Part shown: one piece after another, positions 9,301 through 19,728 of the stretch
Position numbering within the stretch: position 1 is the first letter of the stretch
Layout of the letters: every line of letters begins with the position of its first letter
Origin: CAYUVA01 sp964448115 [NCBI: uncultured bacterium]
Lineage (GTDB): Bacteria; CAYUVA01
Assembly (NCBI GenBank): GCA_964448115.1
Contig: CAYUVA010000006.1
Span: 1 to 64,000 of the forward strand
Reading direction: 5' to 3'
DNA: 64,000 nt
Translations under genes and position numbers: made by a program
Notes under the pieces: model-generated
Databases searched by the model: none
Seen by the model: the letters and a program-made list of their open reading frames with translations, nothing else
Told to the model about the DNA's origin: nothing

Positions 9301-11707
9301 ATACATGCCGCCATATCTCCAGGGTGGGCAGGGTATTCGCGATTACAATATCCAGGCTGTCATCTACACTGCAACGCCGACCGCTACACCGACCAACACG
9401 CCGTGCTGGTTCGATGATATATATGAGACATTCCCGGGCGATGATAATGCCACGGTAGCCTTTGAGCACCCAGTCGATGGTACTGGCACGCTGCATTACT
9501 TCTGCCACGGCTTCGATCCTGACTGGATCAAGTTCGAGGCTTCCATGTACGACAGCGTAACCTTATGGACTGACAACCTGGGCAGCAACTGCGACACTAT
9601 ACTTTACCTGTATGACCACCTGGTCGAGAATGTGTTGGCGAGCGATGTTGATGGCGCACCGACCAGCGTTGACTACGAGTTCACTTACTCGGCAGCCTTC
9701 TACTATGCCAAGGTGATGCCACTCAACCAGGGCTTCTGGGGACATGATTCCAACTATACTTTGCATGTTAACCTGAGAACCGCCACCCCGACCTCAACTC
9801 CATCGAGCACCCCGACCAATACGCCAACAAACACCCCATCGAGCACCCCGACCAATTCTCCGACCCACACGCCATCAAGCACGCCGACAAGCACTCCGAC
9901 CAGTACACCGACTGGCACCCCGACCATGACTCCGACCGGCACGCCCTGCGAGTGGGATGATCCGCTCGAGGTTGATAACAACTATACTCTGGCGAATGCC
10001 ATAATGAGCGATGGTACCCCGATCGAGCGCTTCTTCTGCGATGCTCTCGATGAGGATTGGCATCTGCTTACCATTGGTAAGTACGATACCTTCCATGTCT
10101 GGACCAGCTATCTTGGTTCGCTTATAGACACCAAGCTGTATCTGTACGATTACAACCTGACCCTGTTCAGGGAGGCTCAGAATGACAAGCCTAATGCCAC
10201 ACCGACTCCGGGCTTAAACGAGTACGATCATGCTGAGCTTATCATCCACGAGAGCACCTTTACCGGCGACATGTACATCCTCATCGACGCAGCCAACTAC
10301 TGGCCACCGAACATGCAAGGCGGTCAGGGTTACAGAGACTACAATATCCAGATAGTGGTGGTTACCGCTACTCCGACCTCGACGCCGACCAACACGCCGT
10401 GCTTCATTGATGATCCCGGCGAGTGGCCACCGCCGCCGGATGATATGCCAATGTCTGCCCGACCGATCGATGTAGATGGTTCACTAGTGCTTCACTACTT
10501 CTGCTACAACGAACCGCCTAATGTCGATGAAGATTGGCACATCTTCACCGCTAACGATCTCGATACCATCAAGGTGGAGACCATCATCCCGGTAGGCTCG
10601 ATAGCGGATACCTATCTAGCCCTCTACGATGAGACGGTTACCTTGCTAGCCGAAGATGATTCTATCGGACCTAACTATATCGAGTACCAGTCCGATGCAG
10701 ATCAGGATTACCTGGTTCAGGTCAAGCCGAGACCGGGCAACCTGGCGTGGGGGCATGACGCATACTACTATGTATCGGTCATAGTAGAGACCGCCACCCC
10801 GACACAAACACCAACAAGTACCGCTACTCCATCAATGACTCCAACCAATACCCCGACCGACACGCCGACCAGTACCCCGAGCAGCACCCCGACCAGTACC
10901 CCTACCAACACACCAACGATAACCCAGACCCCGACTATGACCCCGACAGCCACCATGACCCCAGCGGTGCCGCCTGAGCTGCTTGATGAGCCGATCTTCA
11001 CCAAGGGCACTTATAACACGATTTACTGGACAGAGCCTGATATCAACCTGGAGTACTATGCAGAGTGCGATCAGAACGAGTCGTTCCTCTCCGCTGAGTT
11101 CAACTCAGGCTGGATCTCTGATCTCCAGTTCACCTTTACCGGTCTGACCTCCAGAGTACGGTACTATTACAGGGTCAAGGATAGACATCAAGGCATCGAG
11201 GATCCGGGCGCCGAGAGCGGCTGGTCTAATGTCGAGTCATCTATCCAGGATGCGGATCCACCTGATTCCTCATGCTATGGCTACGAGGAGGGCGAGACGG
11301 TTACCACAAGGTTCGTAGAGATACCGATCTCTGTCTATGATCCAGTACCAGGCAGTGGGTTCCACCACGCCATACTGTACTACAACTACAACTATCAGGG
11401 ATGGGAGATCTATAAGGATCTCGATGATGAGCCGATCAAGTTCTACTCCACTATGGCGGTCTTCGACACCAAGAACCGCAGCGGTGAGTACATGTTCTTC
11501 AGCGTTGCCTGGGACAATGTACTAAATCAGGAGCCGCTGCCGGATCCGGTATGCCCGTATGGATATTGCGAGGATATCAGGATACTGGTTGACCTGCCCG
11601 AGACCCCGATGATACCAACCCTCACCGAGTGGGGTATTGTGATGCTGAGCTTGCTGTTCGCTGGCATCCTGCTTTACTTCACCAAGAGACGCAGGATATT
11701 TGAATAG
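6317..11707 (+). CDS. Giant secreted IPTL-CTERM protein with Thr-Pro linkers and five PPC-like domains
   Basis: The start is the ATG at 6317, with GCGAGG seven bases upstream and a proper signal peptide ([27 protein letters not shown]). Longer in-frame starts give no signal peptide at their N-terminus. Order: an N-terminal domain (~30-285); a Thr-Pro-Thr-Arg linker (~285-560); five pre-peptidase-C-terminal-like beta domains (~562-710, 872-1017, 1027-1155, 1211-1355, 1362-1491) separated by Thr-Pro linkers; an FN3-like module (~1555-1650) ending [10 protein letters not shown]; and a C-terminal IPTLTEWG motif, hydrophobic helix and Lys/Arg tail (from 1766). Each PPC-like copy starts with a cysteine after TPC and has a second cysteine at the HYFC/HYIC strand, suggesting one disulfide per domain. 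IPTLxxWG proteins are expected substrates of exosortase H, anchored or released at the outer surface. A sigma-54 promoter lies upstream and a hairpin terminator downstream. Biological role unknown. Confidence 0.9.
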   Translation: MRSKKPQTNILFLLLACLLVIPGLSIADQDEEAAQVVKPVERPYLPHPKASEVILSTNKPLALNPEYQSADGMLQYQYNNVELEDLFVFPATGPDFGIDVIDSKDAARTASDAKQNLLLWSTMNAGASWISYNNVCDGAPKASSFKVDQAQGALVTNWVVALSRESTTEDYYYLSINHMGATESTVGAATGIGYYLWPAGDPSFNYWTGTISAYFNNGNPNPDPSQNLAGPWYCVVIDADNTCPNGIYWWYHTDGYTNGSRWAYIGSNWTWISSQDYYWELHGYWHTATPTRTPTRTPTRTPTRTPTATYTPTRTPTRTPTATYTPTRTPTRTPTRTPTATYTPTRTPTRTPTATYTPTRTPTNTYTSTPTRTPTRTPSATPTRTPSRTPTRTPTATYTPTRTPTNTYTRTPTRTPTNTYTNTPTNTPTRTPTATYTPTRTPTRTPTNTPSNTPSMTPTRTPTRTPTRTPTNTYTNTPTPTRTPTRTPTNTPSATPSNTPSNTPSMTPTRTPTRTPTSTMTPTRTPSNTPSGTPTHTPSRTPTRTPTRTPSNTPTMTPTDTPCSDVDFTEPFDDTTYGSIASLPVDGDTEQHYICSWSPKDKDYFYVYIDSNWTITVTTSQLGPTADTIIYLYAATYVPPGSGGPGYDLDPIPLAFNDNDPNRPPPDPDWRASAITAEVGGGDYFVLVEPATSGWGEDAYYNIQANRFEPTSTPTATGTPTATETNTPTLTPTVTLTPTNTQTALPTHTASNTPTITPSATPSQTPTLTPSMTPSTTPTQTDTHTPTMTPTLTPTDTATSSPTMTPTESPTMTPSSTPTSTATPSSTPSNTPSSTPSSTPTNSPTMTPSSTPSSTPTNSPTSTPTNTPTNTPCWFDDPRDFPPGDDDAANAVSFDFENMTGAIYENFFCSDTDEDWFKFQANQYDHVFIWTSYIGELVNDHLYLYDKDLFVLADEEGTGTGRPGQNWKSDEIYNFEIPQTYTGSDFYYIAIDVEEYMPPYLQGGQGIRDYNIQAVIYTATPTATPTNTPCWFDDIYETFPGDDNATVAFEHPVDGTGTLHYFCHGFDPDWIKFEASMYDSVTLWTDNLGSNCDTILYLYDHLVENVLASDVDGAPTSVDYEFTYSAAFYYAKVMPLNQGFWGHDSNYTLHVNLRTATPTSTPSSTPTNTPTNTPSSTPTNSPTHTPSSTPTSTPTSTPTGTPTMTPTGTPCEWDDPLEVDNNYTLANAIMSDGTPIERFFCDALDEDWHLLTIGKYDTFHVWTSYLGSLIDTKLYLYDYNLTLFREAQNDKPNATPTPGLNEYDHAELIIHESTFTGDMYILIDAANYWPPNMQGGQGYRDYNIQIVVVTATPTSTPTNTPCFIDDPGEWPPPPDDMPMSARPIDVDGSLVLHYFCYNEPPNVDEDWHIFTANDLDTIKVETIIPVGSIADTYLALYDETVTLLAEDDSIGPNYIEYQSDADQDYLVQVKPRPGNLAWGHDAYYYVSVIVETATPTQTPTSTATPSMTPTNTPTDTPTSTPSSTPTSTPTNTPTITQTPTMTPTATMTPAVPPELLDEPIFTKGTYNTIYWTEPDINLEYYAECDQNESFLSAEFNSGWISDLQFTFTGLTSRVRYYYRVKDRHQGIEDPGAESGWSNVESSIQDADPPDSSCYGYEEGETVTTRFVEIPISVYDPVPGSGFHHAILYYNYNYQGWEIYKDLDDEPIKFYSTMAVFDTKNRSGEYMFFSVAWDNVLNQEPLPDPVCPYGYCEDIRILVDLPETPMIPTLTEWGIVMLSLLFAGILLYFTKRRRIFE
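7177..8001 (+). repeat. Tandem Thr-Pro-Thr-Arg/Asn coding repeat
   Basis: About 275 codons read almost only [12 protein letters not shown] and TATY units. At the DNA level this is a degenerate 12-base period (ACYCCGACYCGY) with many synonymous changes. It encodes an extended, probably O-glycosylatable linker. Long antisense ORFs across it are composition artefacts. Confidence 0.95.
8446..8930 (+). repeat. Second Thr-Pro-Ser linker repeat
   Basis: About 160 codons of TPT/TPS units with more Ser and Asn and less Arg than the first linker (for example [12 protein letters not shown]), joining PPC-like domains 1 and 2. Confidence 0.9.
9780..9945 (+). repeat. Third Thr-Pro linker repeat
   Basis: About 55 codons of [11 protein letters not shown] type units between PPC-like domains 3 and 4. 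Confidence 0.85.
10791..10970 (+). repeat. Fourth Thr-Pro linker repeat
   Basis: About 60 codons of Thr-Pro units between PPC-like domain 5 and the FN3-like module. Confidence 0.85.
11612..11704 (+). other. IPTL-CTERM sorting signal
   Basis: It encodes IPTLTEWG, a hydrophobic helix ([15 protein letters not shown]) and the basic tail TKRRR, the three-part layout of IPTLxxWG-CTERM signals (TIGR04174). The matching sorting enzyme, exosortase H, is not in this window. Confidence 0.9.
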
Positions 11708-11744
11708 AAGCTAAAGCCTGCATAGAGACAATGAAAACCATCAG

Positions 11745-11772
11745 GGGCGCCTCCACCAGGCGCCCTTTTTTT
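11745..11772 (+). terminator. Rho-independent terminator after the IPTL-CTERM gene
   Basis: A perfect 8-bp stem GGGCGCCT/AGGCGCCC with a five-base loop is followed by seven T. It ends the unit that begins at the sigma-54 promoter and separates it from the next gene. Confidence 0.92.
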
Positions 11773-11825
11773 AGGCTTTAGTCAGTCTTAAGTTAGTTCA
11801 ACTGGCATTCATATAAGGGTTGTAA

Positions 11826-14800
11826 GTGCAAAGATACTTGGTCATTGCGACTATCTCGCTGATCTTGTTATCACTCAACGCATATCCTCAAGACCACTTT
11901 TTTAGCGAGGGAATATCAATAAATCCAACCTCTTTTCAAACTAAGGACATGGCACTGGCGGATGTGGACAATGATGGAGACCTTGATATCGCATTATTGA
12001 ATCTTGATGCGAAGAGTTACCTTTTCTTGAGCCATGAGGGAGAACCGCACCCGATCCCGGTATGGGAGTCCATTGCTACTACCAGAAGCTACCAAGGCAT
12101 ATTCATCGACTATGATCTCGATGGCGATATGGATCTTGCTATCGCTGCTGATGGTCAGAATCTTCTTTTCCGCAATGTGAACGAGCTTGGCGCTCCTTAT
12201 TTAGAACGCTCGCCTGTATGGGCTTCCTTCCATGCAAGACAGACTACCACAGTTACCGCTGGGGATTTCAACGGCGATGGCTATATCGATCTCGCCTTTG
12301 GTGGTTACAACAGTCCCCTGGAAATCCACCTGAATCAGGGCGGCAGTTATAATTCAACGCCGGATTTTTCAACCATCGAGTACTATAATACGACCTCAAT
12401 AGTTGCAGGAGATCTAAACTCGGATGGATATGCGGATCTAGTATGCTCAGTCAACGGTACTCCTTCTGATATCGCCTTCTATATGGATCCACAAGGATTT
12501 CCCGGTATTGAGAGTTGGCATTCGCTTGCCGAGGATACCTCGACTTGCGTTGCTTTGGGTGATGTGAACCTTGATGGTGCGCTCGATGCGGTCTATTCTT
12601 ATGCTAATTCCCCGCCGGTTCTTTATTTGAATGTCGGTGATGGTCTGGATAATAGCCAATCCTGGATCCCTGATTTCAACCAGGGTGATCTGCGCATTGA
12701 ATTAGCTGATGTGGATCTAAATGCAAGGCTGGATATCATTACACTGGGAATGGACAAAAGGCTACGGGTTTACTTGAATAAGGGGAGCATCTCCAGGGAG
12801 CCGGATTGGCAGACAGAGGATGCCTACATGGGGGCGACTAATCTCGATGTGGCAGATATCAGCGGAGATAATACGCCCGAGATATTTCTGTCGGTAACTT
12901 CAGCACCGTGCTTGCTTTTCAAGAACCTTTCTCTCATTTTTTCATCTACGCCTGATTGGTTTAGCCCCGTAACCACAGATGCAGTTGATATGGCAGTTTT
13001 TGAGTCGGATGGTGAGCCAGGCAGCGAGTTTATTGTCGCCGGAGCGAAACAAGGACTGAACCTGTATCGAGACCTCTTCTCTGAGCCGATTTATCTAGGA
13101 AATCCGGGGGTGATAAGCGTAATAGAAGTTGGAAACATAGCGCAGCAAGGGGGAATAAATCTTTTTGTCGGTACTGTAGATGACTTTGACTATCTGTACA
13201 GCCTAAATGATAGGGGGTTTGCACCTGAGTTAATCGAAATATGGCGTTCCGAGTTGGCGACCACCTGCTATGCTGCGTTAGCGGCTGACTTCACTGGCGA
13301 TGGCTATGAAGACCTCGCTTTGGCTTCTCGAAGCTGCTGCAATACGAGCATAAGCATCCTCGATTGGCATTACCTGCCATCAGCGCCCAGGGAGCACTGG
13401 CGAATCGATATGGGTGGAGCTGGAATTGTAGCTCTAGTGAGTAATGATATAGATAATGATGGCGTGCTGGAATTGTTGGCTGGTTATGATGCTGGGGTGG
13501 CGGTCATCAAGCCTTTTGCTGAGCCGAGCGAGGTACTACAAGAACTTCCCTTTGATGCATTAAAGGATATTGCCGCCAGCGATATAGATGGCGATGGCTG
13601 GCTCGATGCGGTGATTGGACAGGGGGATAGCATAAGTGTCCATCTGAACCAACAAGGCATGTTATCAGGGAAGCCAGCCTGGACTATCCAGCAGATTATG
13701 CCCGAGAGAATAACTTGCGATGATATGGACAACAACGGCTTCCTCGACATCATCGCTGCCACCGCTACTGGGGATACTATAATCTTCAACCATGGTGGAG
13801 AGCTGTCAGAGCCGAGTATATTCAAAGGCGAAGCGGAGGTTGCCTCTGTCGGCTTAGATATCACCGATCTGGACGGCGATGGATTAAGGGACATGATCTT
13901 CATTGGCAACGGCACTGCGTCCCGGGCATACCTGTCGAGGATGGGAATCGACGCCATGCTCCCTGATGACCCTGGGGTCGCCTTGCCAGTAGCGCCTCCT
14001 CGCGGGAATCCAGTGACCGGTACCCTGCTGATCGATTATCTGCTGGTCGATGCGCAAAGCGATCTGTGTTTCATATACCCGGAGTATTGTTTTATTGGTC
14101 ATAATCAATGGTTTCCCGCTGCTGTCGGGGTAGGTGGAGATGGCTTGTATCAGCTTACTTCCTCCCCTGCTGGTATCTTGCATCGCTTTGCCTGGGATAC
14201 GGATGCCGATGATTTGATCGGTAGAGCGGAGTTGAGAATTCGAGTCAAGGCACCGGGAAGCCAGGCACGCAGCACTAGTCAATATCATGACCAGGTCTCC
14301 AATATGGGAACTTTCAATCTAAGGGCTGTGCCTGGAGTAATGCTGTATTATCCCGCAGCAGGGCAAGCCGATGATAGGGATATCGACCTGGTCTATGCGC
14401 TTTCCGAGCTATGCAGCGAGGTGGCAGTGGTCTTCGAGTGGGAGGCTGGAGCACAGGATATCAATGCACCGCATAGAACCACCGTTTATCCCCAAAACGG
14501 ACACTCCTTGCCTCTGCCTATGGAGGTTGGATTTCATCATGTTAAGCTAATGGGGGACGATCTACGCGCTGATGGCGAGGTAAGCAGCGATGATCACCTA
14601 GTGCCGGGAGCAGTATATACAGTGAACCTGGAGGCAAAGGATACAAGCCCACAACAAAACTCGTGGACATGCAGCAACAGCGGGTGGCTTTACCATGATG
14701 AAACCCTTGTCCTGATGGGTATAGCCCTCCAAGATCCAGTGCCGACCATGAACCAAGCTACCGAGAACCTTAGCCTGTTCACCAACCAGGACTCGCTCCA

Positions 14801-15929
14801 ATTGACCATAAGGAGCCAGGGCTACGCAGATACAGTTTGCTATCGGATAAGTGGAATGGATGGCTATCGCTGCCAGCGCCTTTACGATTACAACATGATA
14901 ATTGGGATCGAGGATGATGAGGCAGGTCCTGAGATAACGGTGCATTGTCGGCTACAAAACAGCCCTTACACCGCTACCCAGCCTCGAAGCGCATCCATAA
15001 CCAGGGACAAGGCGCCACCTTTTCCCAGGCAGAATGCGATTATTACCATAAATGGCAATGCAGCCTGTAGCGGCGGTGAGTTCCAGGTCGCCTGGACGCC
15101 CTTTGATGATGATATCGCCGGCATAGAGGGATACTACTGGGATAGGGTTGACCTCTCAGGCTCCGCGGGGGGAAACTGGATTGGAGACGAAAATGTAACT
15201 GTATTGTCAGGTTTTGCGCAAGGCGAGAACTCCATATATATCTGGGCACAAGACAGGGCGGGGAATATAAGTGATTCCATCTCGATAAACTTTATCGTGG
15301 ATAACACGCCACCAGAGATTGTTGGAGATGCACAGCTTATAATCGAAGAAGGAAGTGGAACTATCTGCTGCCCTAAGTTCAGCCTTTGCTGGAATCCAGG
15401 TGCCTTTATCGATCCCGACTATGGAGTCCTGATGTATGAGATTAAAATGTACCTCGATGGCGAGCTTTACCAGGTGAAAACTGCCATAGAACCTAGGCAG
15501 GTCTTTGAGCAGGTAGGCGATGGGTTTTATTGCTTTGAGCTTACAGCCTTGAACTGTGCCATGCTTGCATCCGAGGCAACTCAAGTTTGTGTAACCCTGG
15601 ATTGTTCTGGCGGGGGTATATTTGTCGGTGGATACTGGGACTCTGAGGTCATTGCTGATCGGGAATCTCTGCTTAAGGTTATTGCCATCAATCCGCTGCG
15701 CAAGGATGGTATTATCGAGCTGTTTTACCAGGGCAGCCCCTTGGGATTATACCTTAACGATGCTGGATTGGGGGGCGATGAAGTTGCTGGCGATGGAGTC
15801 TTCACGCTTTTTCTACCTTTACCTGCCGTGGAAGGAGCGCTTAAGATACTTCTTGAGCTGAATATGGGCAACCGCTGCGGTTATGCATGGGAGCAGAATC
15901 GCTGGCCATATTTGCATGTTCAGCCATAA
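11826..15929 (+). CDS. Secreted FG-GAP/VCBS beta-propeller protein
   Basis: GTG start at 11826 with AAGGG six bases upstream. A signal peptide (MQRYLVIATISLILLSLNA) is followed by about twelve FG-GAP-like repeats over residues ~38-700, each with a calcium-loop core such as DVDNDGDLD, DYDLDGDMD, DFNGDGYID or DIDGDGWLD. These form integrin-alpha-like propellers that bind ligands outside the cell. The middle part (~700-1260) is beta-rich with Ig-like traits (ITRDKAPPFP, FIVDNTPPEIVGD). The last ~100 residues (IFVGGYWDS...WPYLHVQP) match a module also found in the proteins at 26030 and 41327. No cell-wall or CTERM anchor is seen. A terminator lies between it and the upstream gene, so it has its own promoter. 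Ligand and role unknown. Confidence 0.88.
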   Translation: MQRYLVIATISLILLSLNAYPQDHFFSEGISINPTSFQTKDMALADVDNDGDLDIALLNLDAKSYLFLSHEGEPHPIPVWESIATTRSYQGIFIDYDLDGDMDLAIAADGQNLLFRNVNELGAPYLERSPVWASFHARQTTTVTAGDFNGDGYIDLAFGGYNSPLEIHLNQGGSYNSTPDFSTIEYYNTTSIVAGDLNSDGYADLVCSVNGTPSDIAFYMDPQGFPGIESWHSLAEDTSTCVALGDVNLDGALDAVYSYANSPPVLYLNVGDGLDNSQSWIPDFNQGDLRIELADVDLNARLDIITLGMDKRLRVYLNKGSISREPDWQTEDAYMGATNLDVADISGDNTPEIFLSVTSAPCLLFKNLSLIFSSTPDWFSPVTTDAVDMAVFESDGEPGSEFIVAGAKQGLNLYRDLFSEPIYLGNPGVISVIEVGNIAQQGGINLFVGTVDDFDYLYSLNDRGFAPELIEIWRSELATTCYAALAADFTGDGYEDLALASRSCCNTSISILDWHYLPSAPREHWRIDMGGAGIVALVSNDIDNDGVLELLAGYDAGVAVIKPFAEPSEVLQELPFDALKDIAASDIDGDGWLDAVIGQGDSISVHLNQQGMLSGKPAWTIQQIMPERITCDDMDNNGFLDIIAATATGDTIIFNHGGELSEPSIFKGEAEVASVGLDITDLDGDGLRDMIFIGNGTASRAYLSRMGIDAMLPDDPGVALPVAPPRGNPVTGTLLIDYLLVDAQSDLCFIYPEYCFIGHNQWFPAAVGVGGDGLYQLTSSPAGILHRFAWDTDADDLIGRAELRIRVKAPGSQARSTSQYHDQVSNMGTFNLRAVPGVMLYYPAAGQADDRDIDLVYALSELCSEVAVVFEWEAGAQDINAPHRTTVYPQNGHSLPLPMEVGFHHVKLMGDDLRADGEVSSDDHLVPGAVYTVNLEAKDTSPQQNSWTCSNSGWLYHDETLVLMGIALQDPVPTMNQATENLSLFTNQDSLQLTIRSQGYADTVCYRISGMDGYRCQRLYDYNMIIGIEDDEAGPEITVHCRLQNSPYTATQPRSASITRDKAPPFPRQNAIITINGNAACSGGEFQVAWTPFDDDIAGIEGYYWDRVDLSGSAGGNWIGDENVTVLSGFAQGENSIYIWAQDRAGNISDSISINFIVDNTPPEIVGDAQLIIEEGSGTICCPKFSLCWNPGAFIDPDYGVLMYEIKMYLDGELYQVKTAIEPRQVFEQVGDGFYCFELTALNCAMLASEATQVCVTLDCSGGGIFVGGYWDSEVIADRESLLKVIAINPLRKDGIIELFYQGSPLGLYLNDAGLGGDEVAGDGVFTLFLPLPAVEGALKILLELNMGNRCGYAWEQNRWPYLHVQP

Positions 15930-16065
15930 TGAAGTTACATTTCATTATTATGAAACTCACCATATTCCAGATTCCAAGAGAAATGGATCAATCGATTTAA
16001 GCAATCCGGCTTAAAGGGGCTTAGAGATAAACCGAAAGGACATAGACCATCAAAGCGGATTCGAG

Positions 16066-17502
16066 CTACCTGGTAACCACGCAGACCGCGTTTTCGCGCA
16101 GGAAGTTGTAGTTAGTGTTGGCGCTTAGTATCTTCATCGCATCCTGACTTGAGATGTAAAGATCATTGCTCTCGTCCTTCGGGGGAGATTGCGCCTTCAC
16201 AACAAGAAAATTCTTCCCGGCTGCATCCTGCTTGGCTTGCTCAAGCGAGGTGTACCACTGTACGAAGTCCAGGTCCGGGTTGGCGATGGCGTTGGTGCCA
16301 CGATCGAACTTGGAGTAGATCACCATATCATCGCTGCAAATATCAAAGGTCTTCCGCCAATCAAAGCCTATATCCCTAGCATCGATGATGACGCCAAAGA
16401 AAGGTCCCCCAGTGGCTTGCTCATGGCTTATATCCGGCTTAATCACTTCCATCGTGGTATAATAGGAGGGCTTTTTTTCGGTGCTTGTGGAGATGGAGGC
16501 GACATCCTCAGCTTCTGGTGGTTTCATAGGCTTATCCTCTTCTTCTGGCTTGATTGCCTCTTGTTTGCGCTTTGTGGGTTCTACCCCTGGTCTAGTTGCC
16601 ATGGCTGTATCCCCGACTGGTTCAGGCTCTGGAGTCGGCTCAAGGGGAGCTGACTTTTCTACCTTTGGTTGCGGTGTGTACTGGGAGAGATCCGCTTTCT
16701 TTGCCTTGTAACCCTCTGGCTTAAGTTCCTCATAATCAAGCTCAAGGAGCATCTTATCAAGCTGCTTGCCGACTGGCAGCACCATAGCTGTTACAGCAAA
16801 AGCACTGTTGTCGGTGAGCAAGCTGCCGGTTAGCACATCTATTTTAATATTTCTTAGAAAATAGTCCTTTACCCTCTTTTCATCCTTTGGATAGTGCTTG
16901 GCGATAAAAACATCCTTGAGGTAGTGTCCCTCCTTTATCTTCAAGCCAGTGAGATAGTAGAGAAAAATGGTCTCAAAGGCGCGGTTTTTGACCTCTTCCT
17001 TTGCTTTTTCGATGTCATCGCCACGAGCCACAGCCATTACCTGAAGGCTCTGGTTCATCTTGTCGATATCGGTCTTGACGATGAAGTCCTCGGCGATATC
17101 GGTCTCGGTAATATAGATGCTGGACTCTTCAATATTGGTCTTCTCCCAATTATCGAGTACCTGCTTCTTTATCTCGTCCCAGGTCTTATCGATCTTCTTT
17201 TCCTCGACCTGCTTTTCAAGTTGCTGTCTCTGCTGCTCTTTCTTTTGCTCTTGTACCTTCTTGCGAGACTCGATGGTGTTGCGCCAATCGGCGATAGCCT
17301 TCCGGTAAGCCTCCTTGTATTTCTGGAGCGACTCCTTGTATGCTTCCTTTTCCGCTTTTACCTTGTCTGCCCATGAAGTTCCCTTGGCATCCTGTGAATA
17401 GGAACTGGAAGGGATGATGGCGAGGCAGAGCACCGCCACCGTAACCATTCCAACAAGACCGATGAATCCACTAACTCTGATCAATGAAGACACGCCTTTC
17501 AT
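16066..17502 (-). CDS. Secreted coiled-coil protein with LPP20/FlgT-like C-terminal domain
   Basis: The start is the ATG at 17502 with GGAG just upstream. A hydrophobic N-terminal segment (residues ~13-33) is followed by a strongly charged coiled coil (~40-125), a globular LPP20-like middle part (VMAVARGDDIEKAKEEVKNRAFE...) and a Pro/Glu/Lys-rich linker (~280-345). The C-terminal domain GVIIDARDIGFD...MVIYS...FLVVKA...DLYISSQDAMKIL...AVCVVTR has the conserved pattern seen at the end of LPP20-type lipoproteins and flagellar FlgT-like proteins. No lipobox cysteine is visible, so it is probably periplasmic or anchored by the N-terminal helix. It is a single gene downstream of sucCD, with a terminator between them and its own candidate promoter. 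Function unknown. Confidence 0.75.
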   Translation of the reverse strand: MKGVSSLIRVSGFIGLVGMVTVAVLCLAIIPSSSYSQDAKGTSWADKVKAEKEAYKESLQKYKEAYRKAIADWRNTIESRKKVQEQKKEQQRQQLEKQVEEKKIDKTWDEIKKQVLDNWEKTNIEESSIYITETDIAEDFIVKTDIDKMNQSLQVMAVARGDDIEKAKEEVKNRAFETIFLYYLTGLKIKEGHYLKDVFIAKHYPKDEKRVKDYFLRNIKIDVLTGSLLTDNSAFAVTAMVLPVGKQLDKMLLELDYEELKPEGYKAKKADLSQYTPQPKVEKSAPLEPTPEPEPVGDTAMATRPGVEPTKRKQEAIKPEEEDKPMKPPEAEDVASISTSTEKKPSYYTTMEVIKPDISHEQATGGPFFGVIIDARDIGFDWRKTFDICSDDMVIYSKFDRGTNAIANPDLDFVQWYTSLEQAKQDAAGKNFLVVKAQSPPKDESNDLYISSQDAMKILSANTNYNFLRENAVCVVTR

Positions 17503-17547
17503 TATGTTCTCCTTCTTTCCAAGCCTAATATAAATTTCCTAGCCTTT

Positions 17548-17576
17548 AATATCACATAAAAAAATGAATTTGTAAA
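17548..17576 (-). promoter_or_regulatory. Candidate sigma-70 promoter for the LPP20-like gene
   Basis: On the minus strand TTTACA and GATATT are separated by 17 bases, about 45 bases upstream of the ATG at 17502. The -35 is good and the -10 is fair. Confidence 0.45.
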
Positions 17577-17595
17577 CCTATATCGCAATCATAAA

Positions 17596-17633
17596 AACAG
17601 GGAAGATGGGACCAAGCTCCAACCTTCCCTGTT
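17596..17633 (-). terminator. Rho-independent terminator after sucD
   Basis: A perfect 10-bp stem (AACAGGGAAG/CTTCCCTGTT) lies 15 bases after the sucD stop. On the minus strand it is followed by a short T run. Confidence 0.8.
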
Positions 17634-17647
17634 AGTTTATTTATTTG

Positions 17648-18517
17648 TTATTTCATCATCTGTTTTACCATATCGCCGACGGTAGCAGGGCTATCAGAGA
17701 CGGCGACCCCGCACTGGCGCAGTGTGCTTATCTTCTCGGCAGCTCCGCCCTTGCCCCCGGAGATGATAGCGCCAGCATGCCCCATTCGCTTCCCCTTAGG
17801 TGCGGTCTGTCCGGCAATGAAGGCAGCCACTGGCTTGCTCATATTACGCTTGATCCACTCGGCAGCCTCTTCCTCGGCGGTTCCGCCGATCTCGCCAATT
17901 AGCACCACTGCCTCGGTCTTGGGATCCTTCTCGAACTCAGCAAGGCAGTCGATGAAATTGGTTCCGATGATCGGATCGCCACCGATGCCGATGGTTGTTG
18001 TCTGTCCCAGACCGTTCACCGTCAACTGATAGACCACCTCGTAGGTGAGAGTGCCGCTTCGGGATATGACGCCGATAGGTCCCTCGGTGAAGATCTTGTT
18101 AGGCATGATGCCGATCTTCGACTGTCCGGGAGACATTATGCCGGGGCAGTTTGGTCCGATGAAGCGCACTCCCCGCCTAGTGCAGTAATCCTTGACCTTA
18201 ACCATCTTTAAGGCGGGTATCCCCTCGGTGATGACCACCACAAGCGGTATCTTTGCTTCGGCAGCCTCCATAACCGCCTCCGGGGCGAATTTGGCAGGCA
18301 CGAAGATGACGCTGGCATTTGCGCCGGTCTCATCCACCGCCTCTTTGACCGTATTGAAGACCGGTATATCGAGATGCGTGCTTCCACCCTTGCCTGGAGT
18401 AACCCCAGCCACTACATTTGTGCCGTATTCGATCATGGTCTTGGTGTGGAAGGTTCCGTTGGCTCCAGTAAGCCCTTGCACGAGTACTCTTGTATTTTTA
18501 TCGATAAAGATGCTCAT
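17648..18517 (-). CDS. sucD: Succinyl-CoA synthetase (ADP/GDP-forming) alpha subunit
   Basis: This is the CoA-binding, phospho-histidine subunit of succinyl-CoA synthetase, which makes ATP or GTP from succinyl-CoA in the TCA cycle. Features are the N-terminal CoA-binding fold ([24 protein letters not shown]), [13 protein letters not shown] and the phosphorylated-histidine loop [14 protein letters not shown]. At 289 residues it is full length. GGAGG lies nine bases before the ATG, inside the last codons of sucC, and only four bases separate the two genes, so they are co-translated. A hairpin terminator follows. Confidence 0.97.
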   Translation of the reverse strand: MSIFIDKNTRVLVQGLTGANGTFHTKTMIEYGTNVVAGVTPGKGGSTHLDIPVFNTVKEAVDETGANASVIFVPAKFAPEAVMEAAEAKIPLVVVITEGIPALKMVKVKDYCTRRGVRFIGPNCPGIMSPGQSKIGIMPNKIFTEGPIGVISRSGTLTYEVVYQLTVNGLGQTTTIGIGGDPIIGTNFIDCLAEFEKDPKTEAVVLIGEIGGTAEEEAAEWIKRNMSKPVAAFIAGQTAPKGKRMGHAGAIISGGKGGAAEKISTLRQCGVAVSDSPATVGDMVKQMMK

Positions 18518-18521
18518 CTAT

Positions 18522-19685
18522 TTATGCCTCCTTTGTCGCTTTGACCACCATCTCGGCAGCTTGTGCCATGTTGCCTGCCACCTGGAACTTCAGCGATGAG
18601 CCGTTTAAGAGTTGATTTGCTCTTTCATCATTAGTGCCGATCAGCCTTACCACCATTGGGCGATCCACCTTCATCTCCTCGGCGGCGGCGATGATCCCCT
18701 CGGCAACCATATCGCACTTTACGATGCCGCCAAAGATGTTGATCAGTATCGCCTTGACCTCTGGATCGCTAAGGATGATCTGGAATGCCTTGGCTACTCG
18801 CTCTTTTGTTGCACTGCCACCGATGTCGAGAAAGTTGGCTGGCTCCCCTCCATAGTACTTGATGATATCCATCGTTGCCATGGCTAGCCCGGCTCCGTTG
18901 ACCATGCAGCCGATGTTTCCGTCCATTTTAACATAGGAGAGGTCAGCCTGGGAAGCCTCCAGTTCGGTCGGCTCCTCCTCATCGACATCGCGCAGCTCCT
19001 CTATCTCAGGATGAAACGGCAGCCCGGAATCATCGAAGTTCATCTTGGCATCCAGGGCGATGATATCACCTTGCTCGGTCTCCACCAGCGGGTTTATCTC
19101 AGCTAGTGAGGCGTCCTTGTCCTCCATGAGTCTATAAAGGCTGGTGAAAAGCGAGGCTGCTTTCATCGCAGCCTTACCGCTAATATTTAGCCGGCAAGCG
19201 AGGCGGTACGCCTGGAAGGTGGGGAACCCGATTGTCGGGTCTATCCATTCCTTGATGATCAGCTCCGGCTTGGTGGCTGCGATCTGCTCGATCTCCATGC
19301 CGCCGGCTTCGCTACCCATGACGATAACCCTTTCGGAAGCCCTGTCGATGAGCATTCCGAGATATAGCTCTCGCTTGATCTCCAAGCCTTCCTCAACAAG
19401 AACCTTCTTTACCTTCCTGCCTTGCTCCCCGGTCTGCGGGGTAACCAGTTGCATGCCGATGATCTGCTTAGCATACTCATAAGCTTCTTGCGGTGTCTTG
19501 GCTAGCTTAACGCCGCCGCCTTTTCCTCTGCCCCCGGCGTGGATCTGAGCCTTGACCACTACCGTCTTGCCGAGTTCTTGGGCGAACTGGCGAGCAGCTT
19601 CGGGATGGTTGGTTACTATCCCTCTGGGAATGGGGACACCGTAGGCTTGCATGAGTTTCTTGGCTTGATACTCGTGGATCTTCAT
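18522..19685 (-). CDS. sucC: Succinyl-CoA synthetase beta subunit
   Basis: This is the ATP-grasp subunit that binds nucleotide and succinate and pairs with SucD. MKIHEYQAKKLMQAYGVPIPRG is the canonical start; ATG at 19685 is chosen because AGGAG lies at 19696-19700 and the 11 extra upstream codons are not conserved in the family. Other landmarks are VVKAQIHAGGRGKGGGVKLA, LAEINPLV, LDAKMNFDDSGLPF, GAGLAMATMDIIKYYGGEPANFLDIGG and NIFGGIVKCD. Length (387 residues) is normal. The glycan gene at 19729-20781 lies 43 bases upstream in the same direction, so read-through from that unit is possible. Confidence 0.97.
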   Translation of the reverse strand: MKIHEYQAKKLMQAYGVPIPRGIVTNHPEAARQFAQELGKTVVVKAQIHAGGRGKGGGVKLAKTPQEAYEYAKQIIGMQLVTPQTGEQGRKVKKVLVEEGLEIKRELYLGMLIDRASERVIVMGSEAGGMEIEQIAATKPELIIKEWIDPTIGFPTFQAYRLACRLNISGKAAMKAASLFTSLYRLMEDKDASLAEINPLVETEQGDIIALDAKMNFDDSGLPFHPEIEELRDVDEEEPTELEASQADLSYVKMDGNIGCMVNGAGLAMATMDIIKYYGGEPANFLDIGGSATKERVAKAFQIILSDPEVKAILINIFGGIVKCDMVAEGIIAAAEEMKVDRPMVVRLIGTNDERANQLLNGSSLKFQVAGNMAQAAEMVVKATKEA

Positions 19686-19728
19686 TATCCGCTTTCTCCT
19701 TTTTAGTATATTCTGCAAGCATTATGAT

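Noticed and set aside
8416-11010. Valine-glycine-rich antisense ORFs under the other Thr-Pro linkers (for example near 8416-9024, 9754-9981, 10768-11010)
   Set aside because: They are mirror readings of Thr-Pro codons and have no ribosome binding site or domain.
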